From Eubacteriales bacterium (GTDB taxonomy: Bacteria; Bacillota; Clostridia; Lachnospirales; Lachnospiraceae), in assembly GCA_030524745.1 (NCBI GenBank), contig JAUNGC010000011.1, positions 49,482 to 113,481 of the forward strand: a stretch of DNA of 64,000 nucleotides, written 5' to 3'. The notes below the pieces were generated by a model. The model was not told where the DNA came from. It searched no databases and saw nothing but the letters and a program-made list of their open reading frames with translations. Below, piece by piece: positions 14,765 through 24,118 of the stretch; positions within the stretch are counted from its first letter, which is position 1; every line of letters starts with the position of its first letter. Position numbers and translations under genes: made by a program.

Positions 14765-16675
14765 ATGTGCGGAATAGCGGGTTTTTGCAACCGGCAAAAG
14801 AGTTGGAAGCGTGATATTGCGATCATGAAGGACCGCATGGAGCACCGGGGGCCGGATGCGGAAGGCACCTGGGTGAGCGATGCGGAAAACGTGGTGCTGG
14901 GGCACAGACGTCTCTCCATTCTGGATTTGTCCCCCGGCGGAGCACAGCCCATGGTTTCCCACAGCGGCCGGTATGTGATCGCTTATAACGGGGAAATTTA
15001 TAATTATAAGGAAGTGGAAGAAAAGCTGCGCCGGGAGCGGAAGCTGACGCGTTTAAACGGCAGCTCCGATACGGAGGTGCTTCTGGAAGCGCTGGAAGCC
15101 TACGGCGTGAAGGAAGGAATTGCCCTGTGCAAGGGGATGTTTGCCATTGCGCTTTATGATAAAGCGGAAAGAGAACTGTGGCTTCTGCGGGACAGAGTGG
15201 GAGAAAAGCCCCTGTATTACGGTTTTGTGGGCAGCAGTTTCGTATTCGCGTCGGAAATCGGCTGCATCACGGCGCTGCCGGATTTTCGCAATCCCATCAA
15301 TAAAGACGTGCTGGATATTTATATGATCCACGGTTATATTCCCGCGCCGCATTCCGTCTATGAAGGAATCTTCAAGCTGGAGCCGGGAAAGATCCTGCGC
15401 ACAAAGGCTCCCTACCGGGAATTTACGGAGGAAACTTACTGGTCCATGGCGGCGGTTGCGAAATACGGGCAGGAGCATCTCTTTGCAGGAACGAGACAGG
15501 AGGCGGCGGAAGAACTGGAACGCCTGCTGAAAAATGCGATCGCGGGACAGATGGTGGCCGACGTGCCGCTGGGGGCGTTTTTATCCGCCGGTATCGACAG
15601 TTCCACGGTGGTTTCCCTGATGCAGTCGATGGAGGGTCAAAAGGTGAGGACCTTTACCATCGGCATGGAGGATCAGGCCTATGACGAGGCGGTGATCGCA
15701 GGGCAGATCGCGGCCCATTTGGGGACGGAGCATACGGAATTATATATTTCGGAAAAAGACGCGAAGGAGGTCATTCCCCTGCTTCCTCATATGTTCGGGG
15801 AGCCTTTCGCGGATTCCTCCCAGATTCCGACTTATCTGGTGAGCAAAATGACCAGAGAGCATGTGACCGTTTCCTTGAGCGGCGACGGCGGGGACGAACT
15901 GTTCTGCGGTTACTCCACCTATGCTTCCGTCAACGGCGTCTGGGAGAAAATGCAGAAAGTTCCTGCCGGCCTGCGCCGGGGAATAAGCCGCCTGATGACA
16001 GACGGTTTCTTATCCAAAAAGGAGAGCAATGTGATCCGGGGCATGCTGCTTTCGGCCAAAACGCCGGAAGAACTGTATGCGCTGTCCGATCTGGCGGAGC
16101 CTTTTTTGGGGAAGCTGACAAAAACGCCGGGGAAGGCGGGCTGTATTTTTACGGATTATGAAAGCGGATTTTTGCCGGGGGTGCAGAACAATCTGATGCT
16201 GATGGATCTGCTCATGTACCATCCGGACGATATATTGGTAAAGGTGGACCGGACCGCCATGGCGGTTTCGCTGGAAAGCCGGGTGCCGATGCTGGACCGG
16301 GATGTGGTGGAATTTGCCTGGACGCTGCCTGTTTCGATGAAATGGGAAAACGGCGTCGGAAAACAGGTGCTGCGGGACGTGTTGTACCGCTATGTGCCCA
16401 AAGAGATGATGGACAGACCCAAAAAGGGCTTTTCGATCCCGATTCAGAAATGGCTGAAAGAACCGGGACTTTATGAATGGGCCAGGGATCTTCTGGACGA
16501 ATCGAAGATCCGCAGGGAAGGATATTTTGATCCTCAGGCGGTCAGCCGTCTGTGGGAGGATTTTTGGCAGCGGGGAATCTGGCGAAAGCAGATCTGGTTT
16601 TTGCTGCAGTTTGAAAGTTGGCTGAAGGCAAAGGAAGCCATAGGGAATGTCCGGAAGGAAAGCGGGAAGATATGA
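14765..16675 (+). CDS. asnB: AsnB-type glutamine-dependent amidotransferase (second copy)
   Basis: 636 residues behind a strong AAAGGAGG site. The N-terminal MCGIAGF provides Cys2; HRGPDAEG, AYNGEIYNY and GSSDTEV complete the glutaminase. The synthetase PP-loop reads LSAGIDSS near residue 273, with Ala where the first asnB has Gly, and LSGDGGDELFCGY follows. It is clearly diverged from the 7693 gene, so the two are not a recent duplication and may amidate different acceptors. The family reaction is ATP-dependent transfer of glutamine amide nitrogen to a carboxylate; in this context a uronic acid is the likely target. Its stop overlaps the next start (ATGA). Confidence 0.88.
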   Translation: MCGIAGFCNRQKSWKRDIAIMKDRMEHRGPDAEGTWVSDAENVVLGHRRLSILDLSPGGAQPMVSHSGRYVIAYNGEIYNYKEVEEKLRRERKLTRLNGSSDTEVLLEALEAYGVKEGIALCKGMFAIALYDKAERELWLLRDRVGEKPLYYGFVGSSFVFASEIGCITALPDFRNPINKDVLDIYMIHGYIPAPHSVYEGIFKLEPGKILRTKAPYREFTEETYWSMAAVAKYGQEHLFAGTRQEAAEELERLLKNAIAGQMVADVPLGAFLSAGIDSSTVVSLMQSMEGQKVRTFTIGMEDQAYDEAVIAGQIAAHLGTEHTELYISEKDAKEVIPLLPHMFGEPFADSSQIPTYLVSKMTREHVTVSLSGDGGDELFCGYSTYASVNGVWEKMQKVPAGLRRGISRLMTDGFLSKKESNVIRGMLLSAKTPEELYALSDLAEPFLGKLTKTPGKAGCIFTDYESGFLPGVQNNLMLMDLLMYHPDDILVKVDRTAMAVSLESRVPMLDRDVVEFAWTLPVSMKWENGVGKQVLRDVLYRYVPKEMMDRPKKGFSIPIQKWLKEPGLYEWARDLLDESKIRREGYFDPQAVSRLWEDFWQRGIWRKQIWFLLQFESWLKAKEAIGNVRKESGKI

Positions 16676-17733
16676 AGATAATGGAAAATTACAATCCGCC
16701 GCCGATTCCTGCAAAGGAGCAGAAGGAAACGATTTCCGTAATCGTCACGGTTTATAATATTGGCGGCTATCTGGAACGGGCAGTGGATTCGATTTTGCAG
16801 CAGACTTACAAAAATCTGGAAGTGCTTTTGATAGACGACGGTTCTACGGACGCAAGCGGCGCGCTCTGCGACCGCTACGCTCAAAAGGACAGCCGGGTGA
16901 AAGTGGTTCATCAGAAAAACGGGGGCGCTTATGCGGCGCGGAATACCGGACTTTCCTGCGCAACAGGAGAATATCTGACCTTTGTCGACGGAGACGATTG
17001 GATTGACGCCTGTATGTATGAGATGCTGATGAGCGCTATGCGGCAGCAGGACGCGGACCTTGCAGTGTGCCGGTACAGAAAAATTTTCGGGGAACGCCAA
17101 GAGGACGATTCCACCAAAAAGGCGGCCGTTTTTGAGGGACAGGAGATCCTGGAGAAGTATCTGGAAGAGGATGATAACTGGCTGATTCAGACGGCGCCCT
17201 GGAATAAGCTTTACAGGCGTTCGCTGATCGGAAATATTACATTTCCGGCGAGTATTTATGAGGATATGCTTTACACAATCCGGCTTTTGAATCAACCGGC
17301 ACGCAGCGTATATCTGGATACGGCGTACTATAACTATGTGTGCGACAGAGGAAGCAGCACGACCAATCTCGGCATCCATGAAAAGACGTTTCAGGATCTG
17401 ATTCCCAACCTTTATTTAAGAAGCGAGTTCCTTCGGGAAATCGGCAGGGAGGATCTGGCGCTTCTGCATGATTACTTTTTATATAAACGGCTGCTTCTTT
17501 TCTATACGAAGGTACGCCGGGGAAAGGACCCGCGCAAAAGGGAGTATCTGGCTTTTCTGACGCAAAAGCTTCGGGAAGGGAAAGAAAAGTATGCGCGGGT
17601 ATATTCCATTCCTCTTGCCAATCCGAACGAATACCGGAAAATGAAAATTTTTCTGGCGTCGCCGTTTCTTTATGATATCGTGATGTGGATAAACGACAGA
17701 TTTGTGATTCCGGTAAAGACAAAGGTAAGATAA
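16672..17733 (+). CDS. Glycosyltransferase family 2 (GT-A fold)
   Basis: 353 residues from ATG 16672, coupled to asnB by an ATGA overlap. SVIVTVYNIGGYLERAVDSI opens the nucleotide-binding half, LIDDGSTD supplies the first Asp pair, and TFVDGDDWID near residue 103 is the DxD-like metal site. The C-terminal portion (PWNKLYRRSLI and onward) matches the common capsule GT2 type. No membrane segment is obvious, so it probably binds peripherally. Donor not predictable. Confidence 0.9.
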   Translation: MKIMENYNPPPIPAKEQKETISVIVTVYNIGGYLERAVDSILQQTYKNLEVLLIDDGSTDASGALCDRYAQKDSRVKVVHQKNGGAYAARNTGLSCATGEYLTFVDGDDWIDACMYEMLMSAMRQQDADLAVCRYRKIFGERQEDDSTKKAAVFEGQEILEKYLEEDDNWLIQTAPWNKLYRRSLIGNITFPASIYEDMLYTIRLLNQPARSVYLDTAYYNYVCDRGSSTTNLGIHEKTFQDLIPNLYLRSEFLREIGREDLALLHDYFLYKRLLLFYTKVRRGKDPRKREYLAFLTQKLREGKEKYARVYSIPLANPNEYRKMKIFLASPFLYDIVMWINDRFVIPVKTKVR

Positions 17734-17773
17734 GACGCCCGGGTCCGAATCGCTGAACTGACAGGAGATCATT

Positions 17774-18625
17774 ATGGTAGCAGTACAGATGTCCGGCGGG
17801 CTGGGCAATCAGATGTTTGAATATGCCCTGTATCTGAAATTGAAATCCATGGGAAAAGAGGTGAAGATGGACGACTTCACCTGCTATGGCCCCCGGGAAC
17901 GCACAAAGCAACTGCAGGTTTTCGGGGTTTCCTATGACCGCCTTACCCAAAAGGAATATGAGGAACTGACGGATTCCTGTATGCTGCCCTGGCACAGGAT
18001 ACGGAGAAAGCTGACCGGAAGAAAGGACTTATCCTACAGGGAAAGCGGCTGTAATTTTGATCCGGAGGTATTAAGGCGGGACCATACGCTTCTCCTGGGA
18101 TACTTTCAGACGGAAAAATATTTTCAGGATATCGAAGAACAGGTCCGGGAAGCGTTTCGGTTCCGGAATTTCACGCCGTCCCGGAGCGTGAGGGAATACG
18201 AAAGAAGAATGGAAGAATGTGAAGCGGTCAGCTTGCATGTGCGCAGAGGAGATTATTTAAAACCCGAAAATCAGGCGCTCTTCGGCGGTATTTGCGATGA
18301 AGCGTACTATGAACGGGCGGTCGGCAGGATGCGCAACGCGCTGCCGGGGGCGAAATTTTTTGTGTTTACCAACGATCCGTCCTGGATAAAGGAACATTAT
18401 ATGGGACCGGATTTTGTGATAGTGGAAGGAAATGATGAAGATATGGGATATGCGGATCTGTATCTGATGAGTAAATGCAGGCATCACATACTGGCCAACA
18501 GTTCCTTCTCCTGGTGGGGAGCCTGGCTGGACGGCAATCCGGATAAGATCGTGATCGCGCCGGACCGCTGGTTTAACGGGAAGGATTTTCACGATATCTA
18601 TACCCGGGATATGATTCGGGTGTAA
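17774..18625 (+). CDS. GT11 alpha-1,2-fucosyltransferase-like
   Basis: 283 residues. MSGGLGNQMFEYALY near residue 6, LHVRRGDYL near residue 156 (the GDP-fucose phosphate-binding motif), and ILANSSFSWWGAWL near residue 240 are the three GT11 motifs. The family transfers L-fucose, or a related GDP-sugar, in alpha-1,2 linkage, often to galactose. No GDP-fucose biosynthetic genes (gmd, fcl) are in the window, so the donor must come from elsewhere. Starts behind ACAGGAGA. A second GT11 lies at 30300. Confidence 0.88.
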   Translation: MVAVQMSGGLGNQMFEYALYLKLKSMGKEVKMDDFTCYGPRERTKQLQVFGVSYDRLTQKEYEELTDSCMLPWHRIRRKLTGRKDLSYRESGCNFDPEVLRRDHTLLLGYFQTEKYFQDIEEQVREAFRFRNFTPSRSVREYERRMEECEAVSLHVRRGDYLKPENQALFGGICDEAYYERAVGRMRNALPGAKFFVFTNDPSWIKEHYMGPDFVIVEGNDEDMGYADLYLMSKCRHHILANSSFSWWGAWLDGNPDKIVIAPDRWFNGKDFHDIYTRDMIRV

Positions 18626-18700
18626 AGGGCATTTTCAGAGGATGAGTCTGCAGACCGCGGGCTGTGGGTGAAGAAGGCATGCGACCGGAAATGAGGTTTT

Positions 18701-19732
18701 ATGATCGGAACGGAAATAAAAAAGGGCATGGGCCTTGGAAATCAGTTGTTCTGCTATGTCACTGCAAGGTGCATTGCCGCTGACAGAAAAGCGGAGTTTG
18801 GCGTGGCAGGCATGGAAATTTTAAACCGGTATCTGACGGGGAGCAATCCGGAACCGTTTATGGAATTGTGGACGGGAAAAGAAGCGCAGGTCTCTGATTT
18901 TGAACGTATATACGAGGAGAAAGAAGAGCGGATCTATACGGGTACCTGCCTTCATGATCTGGAACATGGCTGCTATGTGGCGGGAGCGGATCCGGGGGTG
19001 CTGCAGGCTGCGGACGGGACGCTGCTTTCGGGCAACTTACAGGCGGAAAGCTATCTGGAAGGACACCGGGACGAAATAAAGGAATGGCTGAAGGTGAAGC
19101 CGGCCTATGATAATTACGAGTATACCAGGGACAACCTGTGTATTCTGAACATGCGGGGCGGAGAATACACTGCGGAACCGGAACTGTTTCTGCGCAGGAA
19201 ATACTGGATGGACGCCATGGCGCACATGAAAAAGATACGGCCGGACATGGAGTTTATGATTGTCACGGAAGACGTGGAAGCGGCGCGAAAACTTCTCCCG
19301 GAAATTGAAGCGCATCATTTTTCCATAGACCGGGATTATGTGACCGTAAAAAACGCCAGATATCTGATTCTTTCCAATTCTTCTTTCGCCTGTTTTCCTG
19401 CTTTTACGTCTGAGACGGCGCGAAAGATCATCGCGCCTAAATACTGGGCGAGGCATAACGTATCGGACGGTTATTGGGCGTCAGAACAAAATATTTATTC
19501 GGATTTTGTCTATTTGGACAAAAAAGGGAAGCTTTTTACGGCCCAGGAGTGTAGAATGGAACTGGAGCGATACAAGAAAGAAAATGCGTCCTATGCAGGG
19601 CGTCATCAAAAGCCTGTGGGACAGAAGAAAAAAGCGATGAGACTGCAGGCGTCCCTGTTCCGGACAATGTATTATACGGGACGGGCGGTCCGGAGCATGA
19701 AGCGCCGGTTAAAGGGACTGGGCGGCAATTGA
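18701..19732 (+). CDS. Divergent GT11-like glycosyltransferase
   Basis: 343 residues. GMGLGNQLFCYVTARCI near residue 9 and LILSNSSFACFPAF near residue 225 match GT11, but the central motif reads LNMRGGEY instead of HxRRGDY, so His and Asp are replaced. A positively charged C-terminal tail (KKKAMRLQ... MKRRLKG) may bind the membrane. The changed motif suggests a different donor or a weak activity, not a standard alpha-1,2-fucosyltransferase. It directly follows a canonical GT11, but the two are too divergent for a recent duplication. Confidence 0.65.
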   Translation: MIGTEIKKGMGLGNQLFCYVTARCIAADRKAEFGVAGMEILNRYLTGSNPEPFMELWTGKEAQVSDFERIYEEKEERIYTGTCLHDLEHGCYVAGADPGVLQAADGTLLSGNLQAESYLEGHRDEIKEWLKVKPAYDNYEYTRDNLCILNMRGGEYTAEPELFLRRKYWMDAMAHMKKIRPDMEFMIVTEDVEAARKLLPEIEAHHFSIDRDYVTVKNARYLILSNSSFACFPAFTSETARKIIAPKYWARHNVSDGYWASEQNIYSDFVYLDKKGKLFTAQECRMELERYKKENASYAGRHQKPVGQKKKAMRLQASLFRTMYYTGRAVRSMKRRLKGLGGN

Positions 19733-19778
19733 GAAGTTCCGGTCCGGGTCCGGCATAAATGGAAGGAATCAATGTAGT

Positions 19779-21278
19779 ATGAAAATTTGGAACAAATTAA
19801 AGGAGCAGCCGGATAAATGGATTTTCCGGATTCTGCTGGTTGCATTTCTGGGCAGCATGCTGCCGGTCTGGTATCTGTCGCGCTATACCATGCCGGGCCG
19901 GGATGATTTTACTTATGGAGTTAACACGCATGATGCCTGGTTTGCCACCCATTCTCTTTGGGAAGTGCTCAGGGCGGCCGCGGCGACGACGGCAGAATCC
20001 TGGAAACTGTGGCAGGGAACCTGGTCGTCCATCTTTCTGATGGCGCTGACGCCGGGCGTTTTCGGAGAACGGTGGTATTTTCTGACGGGGCTTATCATGA
20101 CGGGAATGCTGGGCGGCAGCATTGCGGCCCTCGTCCATGTCGTACTCAGAAAATATGTGGAAGCCGGTGGAAAAGAGGCGAAGTATCAAAGCGGAATCTG
20201 TATTCTGATTCTCATTTTTCTTTCCGTTCAGACGATGGTTTCGCCGCTGGACGGTATTTACTGGTATAATGGGGCGCTGCATTATATATTCATGGAATCC
20301 GTATTGTTTTTTCAGGCGGCGGTGCTGCTGTCCTTTCTCAAGGCTTCCAAAAGAGGCAGGGCAGGATATCTGATACTGTCTGTGCTGCTGGCGGCAGTTT
20401 TGGGGGGCGCAAATCTCCTGACCTCGCTGCAGTCCTGTATTTTAACGGTATTCCTTGTTCTGTATGAATTCTGGAAGAAGAAAAAAGACCGCCTGTGGCT
20501 GTTGCTGCCGCTTTTGTGCAACCTCGTCAGCTTTGGGTTCAATGTGCTGGCGCCGGGCAACCTGATACGGGAAAATACTGCGGAAGGAATGGGAGCGGTC
20601 AGCGCGATTCTTCTGTCCTTTTACTGGGCGGCCGTTTACATCACGGAATGGATGACGCCCATCGTGCTGGTGGGATTTGCCCTGATGCTGCCGGTTATCT
20701 GGGAGATGGGGAAAAAATCCAAAGCGCAGTTTTTCCATCCGCTTTGCGCCGTATTTTTGTCCGTCTGTGTCTTTGCGGCGATGTTTACGCCGACTTTGTT
20801 CGCAACCTCCAGCGAGGGGCCGGACCGTTGTAAAAATGCGATGCGGGTGGTGCTGTATCTGTTGGTGTTTTTGAATCTGCTCAATGTGTCGGGGCGGCTT
20901 GCCCAAAGTAATCCGAAGTGTCTGTTTGGAAGGATTCTGGATGAGATTGGGAAAAATTACGGAACCTGGCTTTTCACGGCGCTTTTGCTGCTCGGAGCGG
21001 TGTTTTTGCTTTCGGCGGACAAAAATACTTATACATCGGTTTCGGCGGTTCGTTCCCTTGTAAACGGGGAAGCGGCGCAATATTATGAAGAGAATATGCA
21101 GCGGTTGGCCCTTTATACAGACCCGGAAAGAAAGGATGTGACCGTCGCTCCTCTGAAAGCGCATCCCTATCTGATTTTTACCACGGATGTGGGAAATGAA
21201 GGCAGCGAAGGGTATTGGATCAATCTGGCGCTGAAGGATTATTATAAGCTGGATAGTATCACGGTTTTGGAAGAGTGA
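19779..21278 (+). CDS. DUF6056-type polytopic membrane protein
   Basis: 499 residues with about ten membrane helices, beginning after a short positive N-terminus. A conserved extracytoplasmic segment near residues 35-60 (MLPVWYLSR.. GRDDFTYG..THDAW) is shared with the paralog at 59676 (MLPLWYLAG.. SGDDYGYS..THAAW). The acidic pair in GRDDF resembles the catalytic loop position of GT-C glycosyltransferases and oligosaccharyltransferases; that is inference. The family has no known function. In both loci it occurs with an MBOAT/SGNH/carrier module, suggesting a role in extracytoplasmic glycan modification or polymer transfer. Confidence 0.7.
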   Translation: MKIWNKLKEQPDKWIFRILLVAFLGSMLPVWYLSRYTMPGRDDFTYGVNTHDAWFATHSLWEVLRAAAATTAESWKLWQGTWSSIFLMALTPGVFGERWYFLTGLIMTGMLGGSIAALVHVVLRKYVEAGGKEAKYQSGICILILIFLSVQTMVSPLDGIYWYNGALHYIFMESVLFFQAAVLLSFLKASKRGRAGYLILSVLLAAVLGGANLLTSLQSCILTVFLVLYEFWKKKKDRLWLLLPLLCNLVSFGFNVLAPGNLIRENTAEGMGAVSAILLSFYWAAVYITEWMTPIVLVGFALMLPVIWEMGKKSKAQFFHPLCAVFLSVCVFAAMFTPTLFATSSEGPDRCKNAMRVVLYLLVFLNLLNVSGRLAQSNPKCLFGRILDEIGKNYGTWLFTALLLLGAVFLLSADKNTYTSVSAVRSLVNGEAAQYYEENMQRLALYTDPERKDVTVAPLKAHPYLIFTTDVGNEGSEGYWINLALKDYYKLDSITVLEE

Positions 21279-21364
21279 GGATTTCCCGGCAGAGTCGCAG
21301 GAGAAAAAGGCTGGCGAAAGAGCGGTCTGTTAAGAGGCGATTGAATCATCGGAGAGGAAAAGGA

Positions 21365-22279
21365 ATGGCAAAAGTATCGATTTGTGTGCCGGCCTACGGC
21401 AATGAGGCGGGAATCAGACGCCTGCTTGGGTCCATAGCGCAGCAGGACTATACAGATTATGAGGTGATTTTGACGGACGATTCACCGGATGATTCGGTGC
21501 GGCGGGCGGCGGAAAGCTGCGGAATTTCCGGCCTGCGCTACTATAAAAACGGCGAGCGGATGGGCGCTACCCGCAATTGGAACCGGGCGGTGTCCCTGGC
21601 ATCGGGAGAATATATTAAAATCATGCATCATGACGACTGGTTTACGGACAGATATAGTCTGGGACGGTTTGTAAAGATGCTGGATGAGAAACCGGAGGCG
21701 ATTATTGCCTTCTGCGGCACCTGGCAGGTCACGTTGTCGGAAGAAAAAGAAGAAACGGACGACAGGTTTGCGCGCTGTATCAGCGCGGAGCATGAGACCT
21801 GGATCAGAGAGGACTGGCGCAATCTGTATCTGGGCGATTATATCGGCGCGCCCAGCGCAACCATTTACAGGAGATGCGGCCTTGACTATGAGGAAAAACT
21901 CACCTGGCTGGTGGATGTGGAATATTATATGCGCCTTTTGCAGAAACAGCCCTGCTATGCATATACCACGGAGCCGCTGATCTGTATCGGAATCAGCCGG
22001 GACCAGTTGACGGAATCCTGCAAAGCGGATGGAAAGCTGAACATTTTTGAATATGGTTTTCTGATGGACGAATTTGATCTGTCGGGCTATGCGCAGTACA
22101 GAAAAAAATTCATTGACATTGCGCTGAAGTATAAAATGCCTTATGCTTCCATAGAAGGTTACGGAATTCCGAAACAGGAATACCGCCGGGAAGCATGGAA
22201 AAAGCGCAGACAGGATTTCGTTTTTCTTTTGGGCGTGGCCCGGCGGAAGCTTTTGGGGAATCAAAAGAAGCCGTGTTAG
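21365..22279 (+). CDS. Glycosyltransferase family 2
   Basis: 304 residues from ATG 21365 behind a GGAGAGGAAAAGGA site; a frame open from 21275 overlaps the previous gene. KVSICVPAYGNEAGIRRLL, LTDDSPDDS and KIMHHDDWF (DxD-like) define a GT-A catalytic core. The C-terminal part is variable. Probably adds one sugar of the locus 1 repeat unit. Confidence 0.85.
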   Translation: MAKVSICVPAYGNEAGIRRLLGSIAQQDYTDYEVILTDDSPDDSVRRAAESCGISGLRYYKNGERMGATRNWNRAVSLASGEYIKIMHHDDWFTDRYSLGRFVKMLDEKPEAIIAFCGTWQVTLSEEKEETDDRFARCISAEHETWIREDWRNLYLGDYIGAPSATIYRRCGLDYEEKLTWLVDVEYYMRLLQKQPCYAYTTEPLICIGISRDQLTESCKADGKLNIFEYGFLMDEFDLSGYAQYRKKFIDIALKYKMPYASIEGYGIPKQEYRREAWKKRRQDFVFLLGVARRKLLGNQKKPC

Positions 22280-22335
22280 GACGATTACGTTTCGGAGATA
22301 AAAAGAGCCGCCCGTGCGGCAGATTGTGAGGAAAC

Positions 22336-24096
22336 ATGCTGGCAATATTAAAGAAACTCATGAGAATTCTGAATAAGAAGCAGAAGCGGCGCGTGGTCGG
22401 AATCGGCCTGATGATCTTCATCGGCGCCATGCTGGAAATGCTGGGCGTCAGTCTGATCATGCCGATTGTGGAGGGCGTGATGGATCCGGATGCGCTGCTG
22501 AATAAGTGGTATATCAGGCTGCTGGAAAACTTCGTTCATTTTGACACTGCAAATCAGTGGATTCTGTTTCTCATTGCCGCCATTATTGCGGTATATTTCA
22601 TCAAAAACGGGTATCTGCTTCTGCAGACTTATGTGCAGTCCAGATTTGTCAACAGAAATCAGTCCGATACGATCAGCTATATGCTGGAAGAATACTTAAA
22701 CCGTCCATATGAATTTTATCTGAATGCGGATATACCGACGATCTTCAGAACGATTGACGGCGATGTGCCCAAGGTTTTTACGGTTCTGATGGAATACCTT
22801 CAGCTTTTTACGGAATTGATGGTTTCTTTTGTGCTGGGTATTACCCTGCTGGTCTTCAATCCGTCCATGACGATTATGCTCATGGTAATCATGGTGGGGC
22901 TGACCGTCATTATCATTAAGATCCTCAAGCCGACGCTCAACCGGCTGGGACGCACTTCACAGGAATTGCAGAGCCAGATGGGGAAATGGAGACTTCAGTC
23001 CATTTACGGTATTAAGGATGTAAAGATATTGAACAAGGAGCATTATTTTGCCTCCAGCTTTGGGAAATATTCCCAGCTTAACGCAAAGCTGACCACAAAC
23101 TATGCGGTTTTAAACAATATGCCCCGGCTGCTTTTGGAAACCTTCAGCATCTGCGGCATTTTGGGCTATCTGGCAATCTGTATCATGACCAGTTCGGACA
23201 TTAAGGAACTCGTGCCTCAGATTTCAGCATTCGCGGTGGCGGCCATGCGTCTGATGCCTTCCGTCAACCGGATCAACACCCATATGAGCAATATTGCGTT
23301 CTATGAACCGAGCGTGAATTATGTATATGAAAATGTGGATTTCACATCCTATCGCCTGCACGGCCGGTATGAGAGGGAGCAAAAACCGGAAACGGAGCCG
23401 ATGATTTTGGAAAAGGAAATCCGCATGAAGGATGTGGACTATGTCTATCCGGAAACGGATAAGCTGATTCTGGATCAGGCGCAGATGGTGGTGCCCGTGG
23501 GGAAATCCGTGGGGATCATGGGACCCTCCGGCGCGGGAAAAAGCACGGCGGTGGATGTGCTCCTGGGGCTTTTGCGGGTGAGGAGCGGTCAAATCCTCTG
23601 CGACGGCAGGGATATTTTTGAAAATTATGAATCCTGGCTTTCCCATATCGGTTATATTCCCCAGACGATATATCTGACGGATGATTCTATCCGGGAGAAT
23701 ATCGCCTTCGGGGTGGCGAAGGAAGACATTGACGACGAGCGTGTCTGGAAAGTGCTGGAAGAAGCGCAGATGAAGGAATTTGTGCAGGGGCTGGAAGAAG
23801 GATTGGAGATGGCAGTGGGCGACAGAGGCGTGCGCCTTTCCGGCGGACAGCGCCAGCGCCTCGGCATCGCGCGGGCATTATACCATAACCCGGAAATTCT
23901 GGTGTTTGACGAGGCGACCAGCGCGCTGGATACGGATACGGAAACCGCTATCATGGAGGCGATCGACAGCTTTCACGGGCGCAAAACCCTGATTATTATT
24001 GCGCACCGGCTGCGCACGATCGAAAACTGTGATATTATTTATAAAGTGGACAAGGGCAAGATTGTGCAGACGACGCTGGAAGCGGAAAACCATTGA
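22336..24096 (+). CDS. ABC exporter, PglK/MsbA-like flippase candidate
   Basis: 586 residues: six membrane helices in the first 320 residues, then an ATPase domain with Walker A GPSGAGKST near 396, signature RLSGGQRQR near 500 and Walker B ILVFDEATSALD near 524. Fused transmembrane and ATPase halves with this length match half-transporters of the MsbA/PglK class, which flip lipids or lipid-linked oligosaccharides. Its paralog at 47060 has the same layout and the same position among glycosyltransferases. A Wzx-type flippase is also present at 33673, so substrate division between them is unclear. Confidence 0.88.
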   Translation: MLAILKKLMRILNKKQKRRVVGIGLMIFIGAMLEMLGVSLIMPIVEGVMDPDALLNKWYIRLLENFVHFDTANQWILFLIAAIIAVYFIKNGYLLLQTYVQSRFVNRNQSDTISYMLEEYLNRPYEFYLNADIPTIFRTIDGDVPKVFTVLMEYLQLFTELMVSFVLGITLLVFNPSMTIMLMVIMVGLTVIIIKILKPTLNRLGRTSQELQSQMGKWRLQSIYGIKDVKILNKEHYFASSFGKYSQLNAKLTTNYAVLNNMPRLLLETFSICGILGYLAICIMTSSDIKELVPQISAFAVAAMRLMPSVNRINTHMSNIAFYEPSVNYVYENVDFTSYRLHGRYEREQKPETEPMILEKEIRMKDVDYVYPETDKLILDQAQMVVPVGKSVGIMGPSGAGKSTAVDVLLGLLRVRSGQILCDGRDIFENYESWLSHIGYIPQTIYLTDDSIRENIAFGVAKEDIDDERVWKVLEEAQMKEFVQGLEEGLEMAVGDRGVRLSGGQRQRLGIARALYHNPEILVFDEATSALDTDTETAIMEAIDSFHGRKTLIIIAHRLRTIENCDIIYKVDKGKIVQTTLEAENH

Positions 24097-24118
24097 AGCC
24101 TGAAAGGAAGCATGAAAC

